64,000 nucleotides of DNA from CAVRCA01 sp963719345 (lineage in GTDB: Bacteria > Pseudomonadota > Alphaproteobacteria > Acetobacterales > Acetobacteraceae), in NCBI GenBank assembly GCA_963719345.1, contig CAVRCA010000004.1, positions 62,001-126,000 of the forward strand, given 5' to 3'. The notes below the pieces were generated by a model. The model was not told the origin of the DNA. It saw nothing but the letters and a program-made list of their open reading frames with translations, and ran no database searches. The translations under genes were made by a program, and so were the position numbers. This document shows, piece after piece, positions 54,959-63,479 of this stretch (position 1 is the first letter of the stretch; every line of letters begins with the position of its first letter).

Positions 54959-56464
54959 TTGTCCTGGTCCCTTGGCCTGACTCATGCGGCCCGATTGGCC
55001 AAGGTCGGAGCTTGCTTGGTCTTCGGCGTGACGGCAGCGGTGCAGGCCACGGCGCAAACCGACCCGGCGCGCTCGCCGGGCGGCGATGAAGCGGCGCTGG
55101 CAGCCGCGGTGCCGGCAGGTGTCGCAACCCCGGCGGTGGCGTCGCCCCCTCCTGCGACGACCGCCGCCGCCGGCACCGGACGGCTCGCGATCACCCTCAA
55201 CGTCGGCGCCGGCCGCGTCGTCAGGCTCGCCCAGCCGGCGACCAGCCTGTTCGCCGCCGACCCGAAGGTGGCCGAGGTGCGCCCGGCCAGCCCGACCAGC
55301 CTGTTCGTCTTCGGCATCGCGCCGGGCCGCACCACCATCGCCGCGGTCGGCGAGAACGGCGTGCCGGTCGCCCAGATCGACCTCACCGTCCACCCCTCCT
55401 CCTTCGGCTCCGGCGAGGTCGCGGGCCTGGTGCGGTCCGGCCTGCATTTCCCGGGCGTCGACATCCGGGCCACGCCCGGCGGCTACACCATCACCGGCCA
55501 CGCCGAGACCCCGGCCGACGCCGAGCGCGTGCTGGCCGCCGTGCGGCCCTACCTCGCGCCGGGCCAGACGATCGACAACCGGCTCGTCGTCGAGACGCCG
55601 CTCACCGTCAACCTGCGCGTCCGCGTCGTCGAGGTGCAGCGCACGGTGACGCGCCAGCTCGGCATCAATTGGGGCGCCGTGATCGCCAACTCCGGCGGCT
55701 TCATCACCGGCCTTTCCATCGTCAACCGCGTGATCGACGCCACCAACCTGCCCGACCAGTTCGGCATCGGCTACAACGGCGCGAACGGCGGCGTGAACGC
55801 GATCATCGACGCGCTGGCGCAGGACCAGCTCGCGGTCATCCTCGCCGAGCCCAACCTCACCGCGCAGAGCGGCGAGACCGCGAGTTTCCTCGCCGGCGGC
55901 GAGTACCCGATCCCGATCGCGCAGCAGAACAACACCATCACGGTGGACTACAAGCAGTATGGCGTGTCGCTCGCCTTCGTGCCCACCGTGCTGTCGTCGA
56001 ACCGCATCAGCCTGAAAGTGCGTCCCGAAGTCAGCGAACTCACCACCCAGGGCGCCGTCGCCATCTCCAACGGCAGCCTCACGCTTAGCGTCCCGGCGCT
56101 CACGGTGCGCCGCGCCGACACCACGGTTGAACTCGGCAGCGGCCAGAGCTTCGCCATCGCCGGCCTGCTGTCCGACAACTCGACGCAGAACGCGCGCGGG
56201 CTGCCGTTTTTGGGCGAGTTGCCGATCCTCGGCCCGCTGTTCCGCTCCACCGCCTTCCAGCGCGGCCAGACCGAGCTGGTGATCATCGTGACGCCCTATC
56301 TCGTGCGCGGCGTCAGCAACCCGACCACGTTGGTAACGCCGACGCGCGACATGGTGCTGTCCAACGACCTCGACCGCATCGTCTACAACCGCCAGCTCGC
56401 GCGCGGCACGGCGCAGCCGATAATGACGCACATCCCGCTCGACACCGGCTTCATCGCTCCATGA
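54959..56464 (+). CDS. cpaC: Tad/Flp pilus outer-membrane secretin CpaC (RcpA)
   Basis: A 501-residue secretin started by TTG 54959, with GGAAGG just upstream. It has a signal peptide, then an N-terminal pilus-assembly domain (ITLNVGAGRVVRLAQPATSL, FAADPKVAEVRPASPTSLFV) and a BON-like GYTITGHAETPADAERVLAA. The secretin core has EYPIPIAQQNNTITVDYKQY, GVSLAFVPTVLSS and GQTELVIIVTPYLVR. It forms the outer-membrane channel through which the pilus leaves. Confidence 0.93.
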   Translation: MSWSLGLTHAARLAKVGACLVFGVTAAVQATAQTDPARSPGGDEAALAAAVPAGVATPAVASPPPATTAAAGTGRLAITLNVGAGRVVRLAQPATSLFAADPKVAEVRPASPTSLFVFGIAPGRTTIAAVGENGVPVAQIDLTVHPSSFGSGEVAGLVRSGLHFPGVDIRATPGGYTITGHAETPADAERVLAAVRPYLAPGQTIDNRLVVETPLTVNLRVRVVEVQRTVTRQLGINWGAVIANSGGFITGLSIVNRVIDATNLPDQFGIGYNGANGGVNAIIDALAQDQLAVILAEPNLTAQSGETASFLAGGEYPIPIAQQNNTITVDYKQYGVSLAFVPTVLSSNRISLKVRPEVSELTTQGAVAISNGSLTLSVPALTVRRADTTVELGSGQSFAIAGLLSDNSTQNARGLPFLGELPILGPLFRSTAFQRGQTELVIIVTPYLVRGVSNPTTLVTPTRDMVLSNDLDRIVYNRQLARGTAQPIMTHIPLDTGFIAP

Positions 56465-56829
56465 GGACCCGTCCCATGCGCATCCGAGCCACGGGCCTCC
56501 TGGCGTTCTCCTTGCTGGCCGGCTGTGCCGAGACCGACCCCTACCAGCGCATGGGGCTATGGAACCCGCTCGGGGCCAATGACGCCAACCTGCGCGCGAT
56601 GGTCGCCGACCCGCGTGACCTCGAACTTGGTCAGGGCGGCGCGCGCGGGGCGGGCGACATGGGGGCCGCCGCGGTCGCCCGGCTGCGCACCGACACGGTC
56701 CGCCGCCTGCCCGCCTCCTCCATCTCGAAGGTGCAGCCCGCCGACGCCGGGGCGGCGACGGAGGGCGGCAGCGGCGCGGCAACCCCCGCCGCTCCGGTCG
56801 CGGCGCCGGCCGGAGGCGGCAGCCCGTGA
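56461..56829 (+). CDS. Small Tad-locus lipoprotein in the CpaD position
   Basis: A 122-residue lipoprotein (ATGLLAFSLLAGC lipobox) with an ordered segment DPYQRMGLWNPLGANDANL followed by RAMVADPRDLELGQG, then an Ala/Gly/Pro-rich tail. The WxPxGANxxNLRAMVADP pattern and the place between secretin and CpaE correspond to CpaD-type lipoproteins, but it is shorter than Caulobacter CpaD. ATG 56461 overlaps the secretin stop (ATGA); ATG 56476 is an alternative start. It overlaps the next gene by four bases. Confidence 0.7.
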   Translation: MRTRPMRIRATGLLAFSLLAGCAETDPYQRMGLWNPLGANDANLRAMVADPRDLELGQGGARGAGDMGAAAVARLRTDTVRRLPASSISKVQPADAGAATEGGSGAATPAAPVAAPAGGGSP

Positions 56830-58046
56830 GCGAAGCCGTTACCAAGGCCGAGGCGGAACGTGGCCCGGAGGCGACGCGCAGCGCCCGGGCGCCGATGCTG
56901 GCCTTCGCCACCGACGCCGAGACCGAGGCGGTGCTGCGCGACGCGCTGACCGCCGAACTCGCCGACGGCGCGGAAGTCCGGCGCGGCGGCATCGAGGAGG
57001 CGGCGCGCACGCTGGAGCGCAACCCCTCCCCGCATGTCCTGCTGGTCGACATCAGCGGCAACAAGCAGCCGCTGACCGCACTCGCCGAGCTGTCGCAGCT
57101 GGTCGAGCCCGACGTTCGCGTGCTGGCGATCGGCGACCGCGAGGACCTGACCCTGTATCGCGGCCTGACCCACGGGCTCGGCGTGCTGGAATACCTCTTC
57201 AAGCCGCTCACGCGCGAGATGGTCACCCAGCATTTCGGTCCCATCCTGGCGCGCAAGGCGACCGGGGCGCGGCTGCTCAGCGGTGGCCGCGTGATCACCG
57301 TCACCGGCGTGCATGGCGGCGTCGGCGCGACCACGATCGCCGCCAACCTGGCGTGGTATCTTGCCGAAAGGGCGCGGCGGCACACGCTGCTGCTCGACGG
57401 CGATCTCTACGGCGCCGCGGCGGCGATGCTGCTCTCGGTCAAGCCGCGACCGGGGCTGCGCGTCGCCCTTGAGCACCCGGACCGCGTCGACGACCTGTTC
57501 ATCGACCGGACGGCGCAGCTGGTCGGCGAGCGGCTGTTCGTGCTCTCGGGCGAGGGCAAGCTGGCCGAGGCGCCGCCGATGGCCGCCGAAGCGATGCCCC
57601 GGCTGCTCGAAATCCTGCGACGCCGCTACAAGTTCATGGTCTGCGACGCCCCGTTTCCGGGCAGCCGGATCGGCCGCGACATGTTCGAGGCGGCGCATCA
57701 GCGCGTGCTGGTGACCGAACCCTCGGTCTCGGGCGCGCGCGACGTGCTGCGCTATCTCGCGATGCCGCAGCCGCCAGGCGCCGCCGGCGCGCCGCTCGTC
57801 GTCCTGAACATGGCCGGACTGAGCGGCAGCCTGGGCCTCGCCCAGTTTGCCCGCACCATCGGTCGCGAGCCCGACCTGGTCATCCCCTACATGAAAGGCG
57901 TGCTGCGGCAGGCCGCCGATCTCGGCGAGCCGGCCGTCGCCAAGCACGGCGCTCTCGCCCGCGCCATGCAGGCCCTGGCGTTTCGTGCGGCGTCGGTGAG
58001 CGAGACCGGCGGCTCGCTCCGCCGGCGCTGGCTGGGGCGGCGATGA
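56826..58046 (+). CDS. cpaE: Tad pilus localisation ATPase CpaE (TadZ)
   Basis: A 406-residue protein started by GTG 56826. The N-terminal atypical receiver (FATDAETEAVLRDALTAELA, HVLLVDISGN) is followed by a MinD/ParA-type ATPase with a deviant Walker A, VTGVHGGVGATTIAANLAWY, LLLDGDLYGAAAAMLLSV and FMVCDAPFPGSRIG. It positions the Tad machine at the membrane. It is coupled to both neighbours by four-base overlaps. Confidence 0.9.
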   Translation: MSEAVTKAEAERGPEATRSARAPMLAFATDAETEAVLRDALTAELADGAEVRRGGIEEAARTLERNPSPHVLLVDISGNKQPLTALAELSQLVEPDVRVLAIGDREDLTLYRGLTHGLGVLEYLFKPLTREMVTQHFGPILARKATGARLLSGGRVITVTGVHGGVGATTIAANLAWYLAERARRHTLLLDGDLYGAAAAMLLSVKPRPGLRVALEHPDRVDDLFIDRTAQLVGERLFVLSGEGKLAEAPPMAAEAMPRLLEILRRRYKFMVCDAPFPGSRIGRDMFEAAHQRVLVTEPSVSGARDVLRYLAMPQPPGAAGAPLVVLNMAGLSGSLGLAQFARTIGREPDLVIPYMKGVLRQAADLGEPAVAKHGALARAMQALAFRAASVSETGGSLRRRWLGRR

Positions 58047-59440
58047 GCGAGGCCCCGGTGTTCGGCCGCCGCTCCGGGCGCGAGCGGACGGAACCCGCGC
58101 CCGATCCCGCCATCCCCGCCCCGCCGTCGGCCGCGCCGGTGCTCCGGCCGGTCGAGGCCGCCCCCGAACAGGCCAGCGTCGGCGTCGCCGCCGAGTTGCG
58201 CACCGTGTGTCTCTCGCGGCTCGACCCCAGCACCGTTGCCGGCATGTCGCCCGAACGGCTCGGCCTCGAGGTCGAGCGCCTGGTTGCCGAGATCGCCACC
58301 GAGCAGCGCATCCAGCTCAACGCACGCGAGCAGCGCCGGCTGTCGCAGGATCTGGTGGACGACATGCTCGGCCTCGGCCCGCTCGAGCCGCTGCTCGAGG
58401 ACGAGGCGGTGGCCGACATCATGGTCAACGGCCCCGAGCGCGTGTTCGTCGAGCGGCGCGGCAAGGTGACGTTGACCAACGTACGGTTCCGCGACCGCCA
58501 GCACCTGGCGAACATCTCGCAACGCGTCGCCGCCAAAATCGGCCGGCGCATCGACGAGAGCAGCCCGATGGTCGACGCCCGCCTCGACGACGGCAGCCGC
58601 GTCAACATCGTGTTCCCGCCGCTGGCGCTCGACGGTCCCTATCTTTCCATCCGAAAATTTTCGCGCCGGCAGATCGACATTCCCAAGCTGGTCGGCTTCG
58701 GTTCGATGTCGGCGCAACTCGGCCGCGCGCTCGAGATCATGGGACGGGCGCGGCTCAACATCATCATCTCGGGCGGCACCGGCTCGGGCAAGACCACCCT
58801 GCTGAACGCCATCTCGCGGATGATCGACCCCGGCGAGCGCGTCGTCACCATCGAGGACGCCGCCGAGCTGCAGCTGCAGCAGCCGCATGTGGTGCGCCTG
58901 GAAACCCGGCCGCCGAACATCGAGGGCCGCGGCGAGGTCACCCAGCGCGACCTGATCCGCAACGCCCTGCGCATGCGGCCCGACCGCATCATCGTCGGCG
59001 AGGTGCGCGGCTCGGAAGCGTTCGACATGCTGCAGGCGATGAACACCGGCCACGACGGCAGCATGTCGACCGTCCACTCGAACAACACCCGCGACGCGCT
59101 GACCCGGGTCGAGAACATGGTCCAGATGAGCAGCATGGGTCTGCCGTCGCGCGCCATCAAGACGCAGATACTGAGCGCCGTCGACGTGATCGTGCAGGTC
59201 GGCCGTCAGCGCGACGGCGGCCGGCGGGTGATCCAGCTCACCGAGCTGGTCGGGCTCGAGGGCGACGTCATGACGTTGCACGACATCTTCTCCTTCGAGC
59301 ATGAGGGCGAGGACGCCGAGGGCCGTCTGATCGGCCGCTGGCGGCCCTCGCGCGCGGTGCCGAGTTTTGCCGAGCGGCTGCGCTATTTCGGCCTGGAACG
59401 GGCCTGGGATGCGGTGATGGAGGAGGCCACGCTGACGTGA
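58043..59440 (+). CDS. cpaF: Tad pilus assembly/secretion ATPase CpaF (TadA)
   Basis: A 465-residue type II/IV secretion ATPase. The N-terminal domain has VDDMLGLGPLEPLLEDEAVA, DIMVNGPERVFVERRGK and FSRRQIDIPKLVGFGSMS. The core has Walker A SGGTGSGKTTLLNAI, VVTIEDAAELQLQQPHVVRL (Asp box), LRMRPDRIIVGEVRGSEAFD (Walker B) and GHDGSMSTVHSNNTRDAL (His box). It powers Flp pilus polymerisation. Four-base overlaps join it to cpaE and tadB. Confidence 0.95.
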   Translation: MSEAPVFGRRSGRERTEPAPDPAIPAPPSAAPVLRPVEAAPEQASVGVAAELRTVCLSRLDPSTVAGMSPERLGLEVERLVAEIATEQRIQLNAREQRRLSQDLVDDMLGLGPLEPLLEDEAVADIMVNGPERVFVERRGKVTLTNVRFRDRQHLANISQRVAAKIGRRIDESSPMVDARLDDGSRVNIVFPPLALDGPYLSIRKFSRRQIDIPKLVGFGSMSAQLGRALEIMGRARLNIIISGGTGSGKTTLLNAISRMIDPGERVVTIEDAAELQLQQPHVVRLETRPPNIEGRGEVTQRDLIRNALRMRPDRIIVGEVRGSEAFDMLQAMNTGHDGSMSTVHSNNTRDALTRVENMVQMSSMGLPSRAIKTQILSAVDVIVQVGRQRDGGRRVIQLTELVGLEGDVMTLHDIFSFEHEGEDAEGRLIGRWRPSRAVPSFAERLRYFGLERAWDAVMEEATLT

Positions 59441-60396
59441 GCGCCGAGCTGATCCTGGCGGCCGGCGGCGTCGGCATCGTCGTGGTGCTCGGCGCCAGCG
59501 CCATGGTGCTGGCACACGATCAGCGCAACCGGCGGCTCGCGCTGCGCATCGCCGAGCGCGTCACGCCGCTCGCCCCGGCGCGTGCGCCAAGCCGGACACT
59601 GTCGGAACAGTTCGGGACCTCCCAGCTCGCCGCCCGATGGATGGAGCGGCTGGGCCGGGTGTGCGGCTTCCGGACGGACCGGCAGGACGCCTACCCGCTG
59701 CGCGCGCCGCTGCTGCTGCTGCTGCTGGCGATCCCGGCGGTCGCGGTCGACCGTCTCGCCGGCCCCGTCCTCGGCGTGTCGCTCGACCCGGCGCTGCCGC
59801 TGATCTGGGTTGGGTGCAGTCAGGTGCTGTTCCGCACCCTGCACGGCCGCTACGCCAACAAGCTGTATCGGCAGTTTCCCGACGTGCTGTCGATGATTGT
59901 CCGCTCGGTGCGCGCCGGCATCCCGCTGCACGAGGCGCTGCGCGCGGTCGCCCGCGAGAGCCTGGAGCCGTCCGCCCGGCAATTCACCCGCGTGGTCGAT
60001 CAGATGTCCATCGGCATCCGGCTCGAGGACGCATTGCGCGACACGGCGGTTCGCACCGGTGTTGCCGAATACGCCTTCTTCACCGTCGCCCTGACCTTGC
60101 AGGCGCAGACGGGCGGCAGCCTCGCCGAGACCTTGGAGAACCTGGCCGACGTGATCCGCAAGCGGGTCGCACTGCGGCTGCGCGCCGTGGCGCTGGCCTC
60201 GGAAGCGCGTACCAGCGCCTATGTGCTCGCCGCGCTGCCCGTGGTGACGGGGCTCGTGCTGTCGGTGATCAACTACGACTATCTCCGCCCGCTGTTCGAG
60301 ACGCGCAGCGGCAATCGGGTGCTGCTCTCCGCCGTCTTCATGCTCTGCCTCGGCGGCGGCACGATGCGCCTGCTGATCAAGAAGAGCCTGCGATGA
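59437..60396 (+). CDS. tadB: Tad pilus inner-membrane protein TadB
   Basis: A 319-residue T2SSF-family protein. It has an N-terminal helix, a pair of helices near residues 88-125, the cytoplasmic T2SSF domain (QFPDVLSMIVRSVRAGIPLH, EALRAVARESLEPSARQFTR, GVAEYAFFTVALTLQAQTGG, LAETLENLADVIRKR) and two C-terminal helices. It pairs with TadC to form the platform under CpaF. It is joined by four-base overlaps on both sides. Confidence 0.93.
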   Translation: MSAELILAAGGVGIVVVLGASAMVLAHDQRNRRLALRIAERVTPLAPARAPSRTLSEQFGTSQLAARWMERLGRVCGFRTDRQDAYPLRAPLLLLLLAIPAVAVDRLAGPVLGVSLDPALPLIWVGCSQVLFRTLHGRYANKLYRQFPDVLSMIVRSVRAGIPLHEALRAVARESLEPSARQFTRVVDQMSIGIRLEDALRDTAVRTGVAEYAFFTVALTLQAQTGGSLAETLENLADVIRKRVALRLRAVALASEARTSAYVLAALPVVTGLVLSVINYDYLRPLFETRSGNRVLLSAVFMLCLGGGTMRLLIKKSLR

Positions 60397-61355
60397 CGTT
60401 CGCGCTGGACGCCAGGCTGTCGCCCGGCGCGCTGCTGCTGGCCGCACTGGCGCTGCTGCTGCTGCTCGCGTTGCTGGTGGTGCTGGCCTGGGCGCCGCTG
60501 CGCCGAGATCATCGGCTGCAGCGTCAGCTCGCGCAGGTGCGCGAAACCTATGGCCCGAGCGGCCTTCCCCCGAGCGGCCTGCAGGCGCCGGCCGCGGTGA
60601 CGCGCGCGGTTGCGGCGGTCGGGTCCCTGCTCACCCGCAGCGGCGTGCTGTCGCCGAAAGCCATCGCCAATCTCGAAAGCACGCTTGCCTCGGCGGGGTT
60701 TCGCGGCGGCCGCGCGCTGCCGGTGTTCGTCGGCGCCAAGATGCTGCTGCTCATCGGCGTGCCGGTACTGACCAGCCTGCTGCTGCGCGAACTCACGCTG
60801 TCGGCCAATGTCACGCGGCTGCTTGTGGCCGGCGCCGCCGTGGCCGGGCTGATGGCCCCCGACATCCTGCTGCGGGGCATCCGCCGGCGCTACCTCGCCT
60901 CCGTCGAGGGGGCGATGCCGGACGCGCTCGACCTGCTGGTGATCTGCGCCGAGGCGGGGCTGGCGCTGGAGCAGAGCATGGAGCGGGTGGCCCGCGAGAT
61001 CCACATCAGCAGCCCGCCTTGCGCGGTCGAGCTGTCGCTGACCCACAACGAGCTACGCATTCTGGCCGATCGGCGCACCGCGTTGCTCAACATGGGACGC
61101 CGCACCGGTCTTGTGAGCCTGCAGCGCCTGGCCGGCACGCTGGCGCAAGCCCTGCAGTACGGCACGCCGCTCAGTCAGGCGCTGCGGACGCTGGCCAGCG
61201 AATTGCGCACCGAAGCGCTGACCCGCTTCGAGGCGCGCGCGGCACGGCTGCCGGTGTTGATGACGTTGCCTATGATCCTCTTTATCCTGCCCTGCGTGTT
61301 CCTGGTGGTTGCCGGCCCCGCGATCTTGTCCGTCCTGCGCGTCATGTCGAACTGA
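60393..61355 (+). CDS. tadC: Tad pilus inner-membrane protein TadC
   Basis: A 320-residue T2SSF-family protein, the partner of TadB. ATG 60393 overlaps the tadB stop. It has an N-terminal helix (LLLAALALLLLLALLVVLAW), IANLESTLASAGFRGGRALP, AMPDALDLLVICAEAGLALEQ, LAQALQYGTPLSQALRTLA and a C-terminal helix ending MTLPMILFILPCVFLVVAGP. Its stop shares a base with the tadD start. Confidence 0.93.
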   Translation: MTFALDARLSPGALLLAALALLLLLALLVVLAWAPLRRDHRLQRQLAQVRETYGPSGLPPSGLQAPAAVTRAVAAVGSLLTRSGVLSPKAIANLESTLASAGFRGGRALPVFVGAKMLLLIGVPVLTSLLLRELTLSANVTRLLVAGAAVAGLMAPDILLRGIRRRYLASVEGAMPDALDLLVICAEAGLALEQSMERVAREIHISSPPCAVELSLTHNELRILADRRTALLNMGRRTGLVSLQRLAGTLAQALQYGTPLSQALRTLASELRTEALTRFEARAARLPVLMTLPMILFILPCVFLVVAGPAILSVLRVMSN

Positions 61356-62158
61356 TGAGGATTGTCGCCGTGTCCTGCACCGCTTCGCGTCCTCCGAGAT
61401 CCACCTGTGCCGCGCTCCTAGGCCTGCTGCTGGGCGTCGCGGGCTGTGCCGACAACCCCGGGCTGCCGGGCGGCGCGCGCAATGCCGAAGCGCTGCAGAT
61501 GCGGCTGGCCGACGCCACCCTCGCCGCCGGCGCGCCGGCGACGGCGCTGCGGGTTCTCGACGAGCGGCTGCAGCAGAGCCCGGGGGACGTCCCGGCCCTG
61601 ATCCGACGTGGCCGGGCGCTTGCGGCGCTCGGCCGACCGGCCGATGCGGCCCAGAGTTTTTCGGCCGCGCTCGCCGGGCAGCCGAGTTCGATGGACGCGC
61701 TGATCGGTCTCGCCGGCGCGCGGGCGGCGACGGGCGAAGCGGCGGAGGCGGAGAGCGCCTGGCGTCGCGCCCTGGCCCGCGCGCCCGACGACGCCCGGGT
61801 GCAGACCGGGCTGGCGATCTCGCTCGATCTGCAGGCCAAGCACCAGGAGGCACAGGCGCTGTACCATGCCGTGCTGGCCCGCGCACCGGATGACGTCATT
61901 GCATCCGCCGACCTCGGTCTGTCGCTGGCGCTGTCCGGTCATGCGGCGGAGGGCCTGCCGCTGCTGCAGCGCGCCGCGCAGGGCGGCTTTGACGGCGAGC
62001 ACGCCGGCGCCACCGTGCGGGCGCGGCACAATCTCGCGGTGGGATTGGTGATGGCGGGCGACGAGCCCGGCGCGCGCCGCTTGCTGAACCAGGATCTCGC
62101 CCCGTCCGACGTCAATGCGGCGCTGACCGGGCTGCGCCAGTTCGCCGCGGTGCAGTAG
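61355..62158 (+). CDS. tadD: TadD-like tetratricopeptide lipoprotein
   Basis: A 267-residue protein with a lipoprotein signal (CAALLGLLLGVAGCADNPG) and about five TPR units: ALRVLDERLQQSPGDVPALI, AAQSFSAALAGQPSSMDALI, EAESAWRRALARAPDDARVQ, EAQALYHAVLARAPDDVIAS and a final RARHNLAVGLVMAGD unit. TadD is needed for Flp pilus assembly, probably as a periplasmic scaffold. ATG 61355 overlaps tadC. It is convergent with the vWA gene, with one base between stops. Confidence 0.9.
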   Translation: MRIVAVSCTASRPPRSTCAALLGLLLGVAGCADNPGLPGGARNAEALQMRLADATLAAGAPATALRVLDERLQQSPGDVPALIRRGRALAALGRPADAAQSFSAALAGQPSSMDALIGLAGARAATGEAAEAESAWRRALARAPDDARVQTGLAISLDLQAKHQEAQALYHAVLARAPDDVIASADLGLSLALSGHAAEGLPLLQRAAQGGFDGEHAGATVRARHNLAVGLVMAGDEPGARRLLNQDLAPSDVNAALTGLRQFAAVQ

Positions 62159-62159
62159 C

Positions 62160-63479
62160 CTACTGGGTGAAGCGTGCCGGGATGCTGATTGCGGTCTGCA
62201 GCATCGTCTGCAGGGCCGCATTGATCGAGTCGGCGTCCGTCGCCTGGAACGCGAACGCCGGCGATGAGGCGCAGGCCTGCAGATTGGGAAAAATCTGATT
62301 CCCAAACGGTGCGACGTTGGCAACGTAGTAGGGATTGGCATAGGGCACGTTCGGCGGGGTGATCGGATAGTATTGCGTGTAGAGCGTCATGATCTGCACA
62401 CCCTTCGCCTTCAGCGCCGCGCATTGTGTCGGGTCGAACGGCCCGAGCGTCCGGTTGCCCCCTTGGGCGAAATAATCCGCAACACCGTCGGTGACAATGA
62501 ACAGATAACGCAGCGGCGTCGCCGCGCTGGAGCCGTCCCCCGCGGCCGGGAGCGCCGTCGTGATGGACTGCAACGCAAGCGGTATGTTGGTGTCCGCGCT
62601 GCCGCCATCAGGCGTCACTGGCAGTGTCACCGATTGTGCCGCCGTCTTGGCTTGCGCGAGATCGGTAGTGGCTGATTGGACGGTGTTGAACGTCGCATTG
62701 AAACTGTAGAGTTCAACCTGAAACTGCGGCGCAGTCGGTGACTGGCTGATCGTGTCAATCACACCTTGTACTGCCTGACTGAGCACGTCGATGCGCAGCG
62801 GTATCCCGTTCGACTTTGCCACGCCAAAGAAATCATTGTTTCCCGCGTCGTAATGGCAACCGAACGCGCAGGCTTGGTTCTGGGCTACACTCTGGTTATA
62901 GGAGTAGGTCAACGCGCCAAGCTTCGCCATGTCGGCCTGCGACGCGGCGATCGCCATCGAGGAAGAGGTATCCATCAGGATCGCGATGTCGAAATAGGGG
63001 CTGTTGGTCCGGCTGGTTGACGCGAGGCCCGAGGCAGGCAGCGTCGGAGCGCCGAACAGTCCGGCGAACTGGGTCGTGTAGGTCGCATTGTAGGTGACCA
63101 GCGCGGTTATCGTCGCGCCGTGACGCGACACCGCGACGTTCAACGCTCCCAGGCTGACACCCGGCATCTGGTTGGCCTGCGCGTAGAACCGTTTCACTCC
63201 CGCCTGCTGCGCCGGCTTGAGCGACGTGTTGGGATTAAGGGCAAAGTCGTTGGACCCCTTGGTCGCCGCGGTCAGCGCGGCGGCGTCGGCAGCAAGGTCG
63301 AGCTGGCCGCGCGTCCAGACGACGGAGCCGACGTCGAAGGCGAGCGCCACGAAGCCCATGACGGGAAGCAGCGTGAGCGCGAACAGCACGGCGGTCGCGC
63401 CCCGCCGGTCGCCGGCACGCCGCACCCACCGTGCAAGCCGGGACGGTGCGCACGACGCTCCGGGTGGGTCCGGGCTCAT
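62160..63479 (-). CDS. TadG-like pilus-assembly protein with von Willebrand factor A domain
   Basis: A 439-residue protein. The N-terminal DRRGATAVLFALTLLPVMGF followed by VALAFDVGSVVWTRGQLDLA and ADAAALTAA is the TadE/TadG-like pseudopilin segment with one membrane helix. From about residue 165 a vWA domain has DIAILMDTSSSMAIAA (a DxSxS MIDAS motif), QVELYSFNATFNTV and LRYLFIVTDGVADYF. There is a Cys pair ACAFGC. Such minor pilins with vWA domains may act as tip adhesins. ATG 63479 overlaps the upstream gene's stop (ATGA); longer starts would overlap it. Confidence 0.85.
   Translation of the reverse strand: MSPDPPGASCAPSRLARWVRRAGDRRGATAVLFALTLLPVMGFVALAFDVGSVVWTRGQLDLAADAAALTAATKGSNDFALNPNTSLKPAQQAGVKRFYAQANQMPGVSLGALNVAVSRHGATITALVTYNATYTTQFAGLFGAPTLPASGLASTSRTNSPYFDIAILMDTSSSMAIAASQADMAKLGALTYSYNQSVAQNQACAFGCHYDAGNNDFFGVAKSNGIPLRIDVLSQAVQGVIDTISQSPTAPQFQVELYSFNATFNTVQSATTDLAQAKTAAQSVTLPVTPDGGSADTNIPLALQSITTALPAAGDGSSAATPLRYLFIVTDGVADYFAQGGNRTLGPFDPTQCAALKAKGVQIMTLYTQYYPITPPNVPYANPYYVANVAPFGNQIFPNLQACASSPAFAFQATDADSINAALQTMLQTAISIPARFTQ

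Noticed and set aside
54017..57385. A 1,122-codon open frame on the minus strand
   Set aside because: It lies opposite cpaB, cpaC, the lipoprotein and cpaE. Those plus-strand genes have clear domains and overlapping starts, while the minus frame has none.
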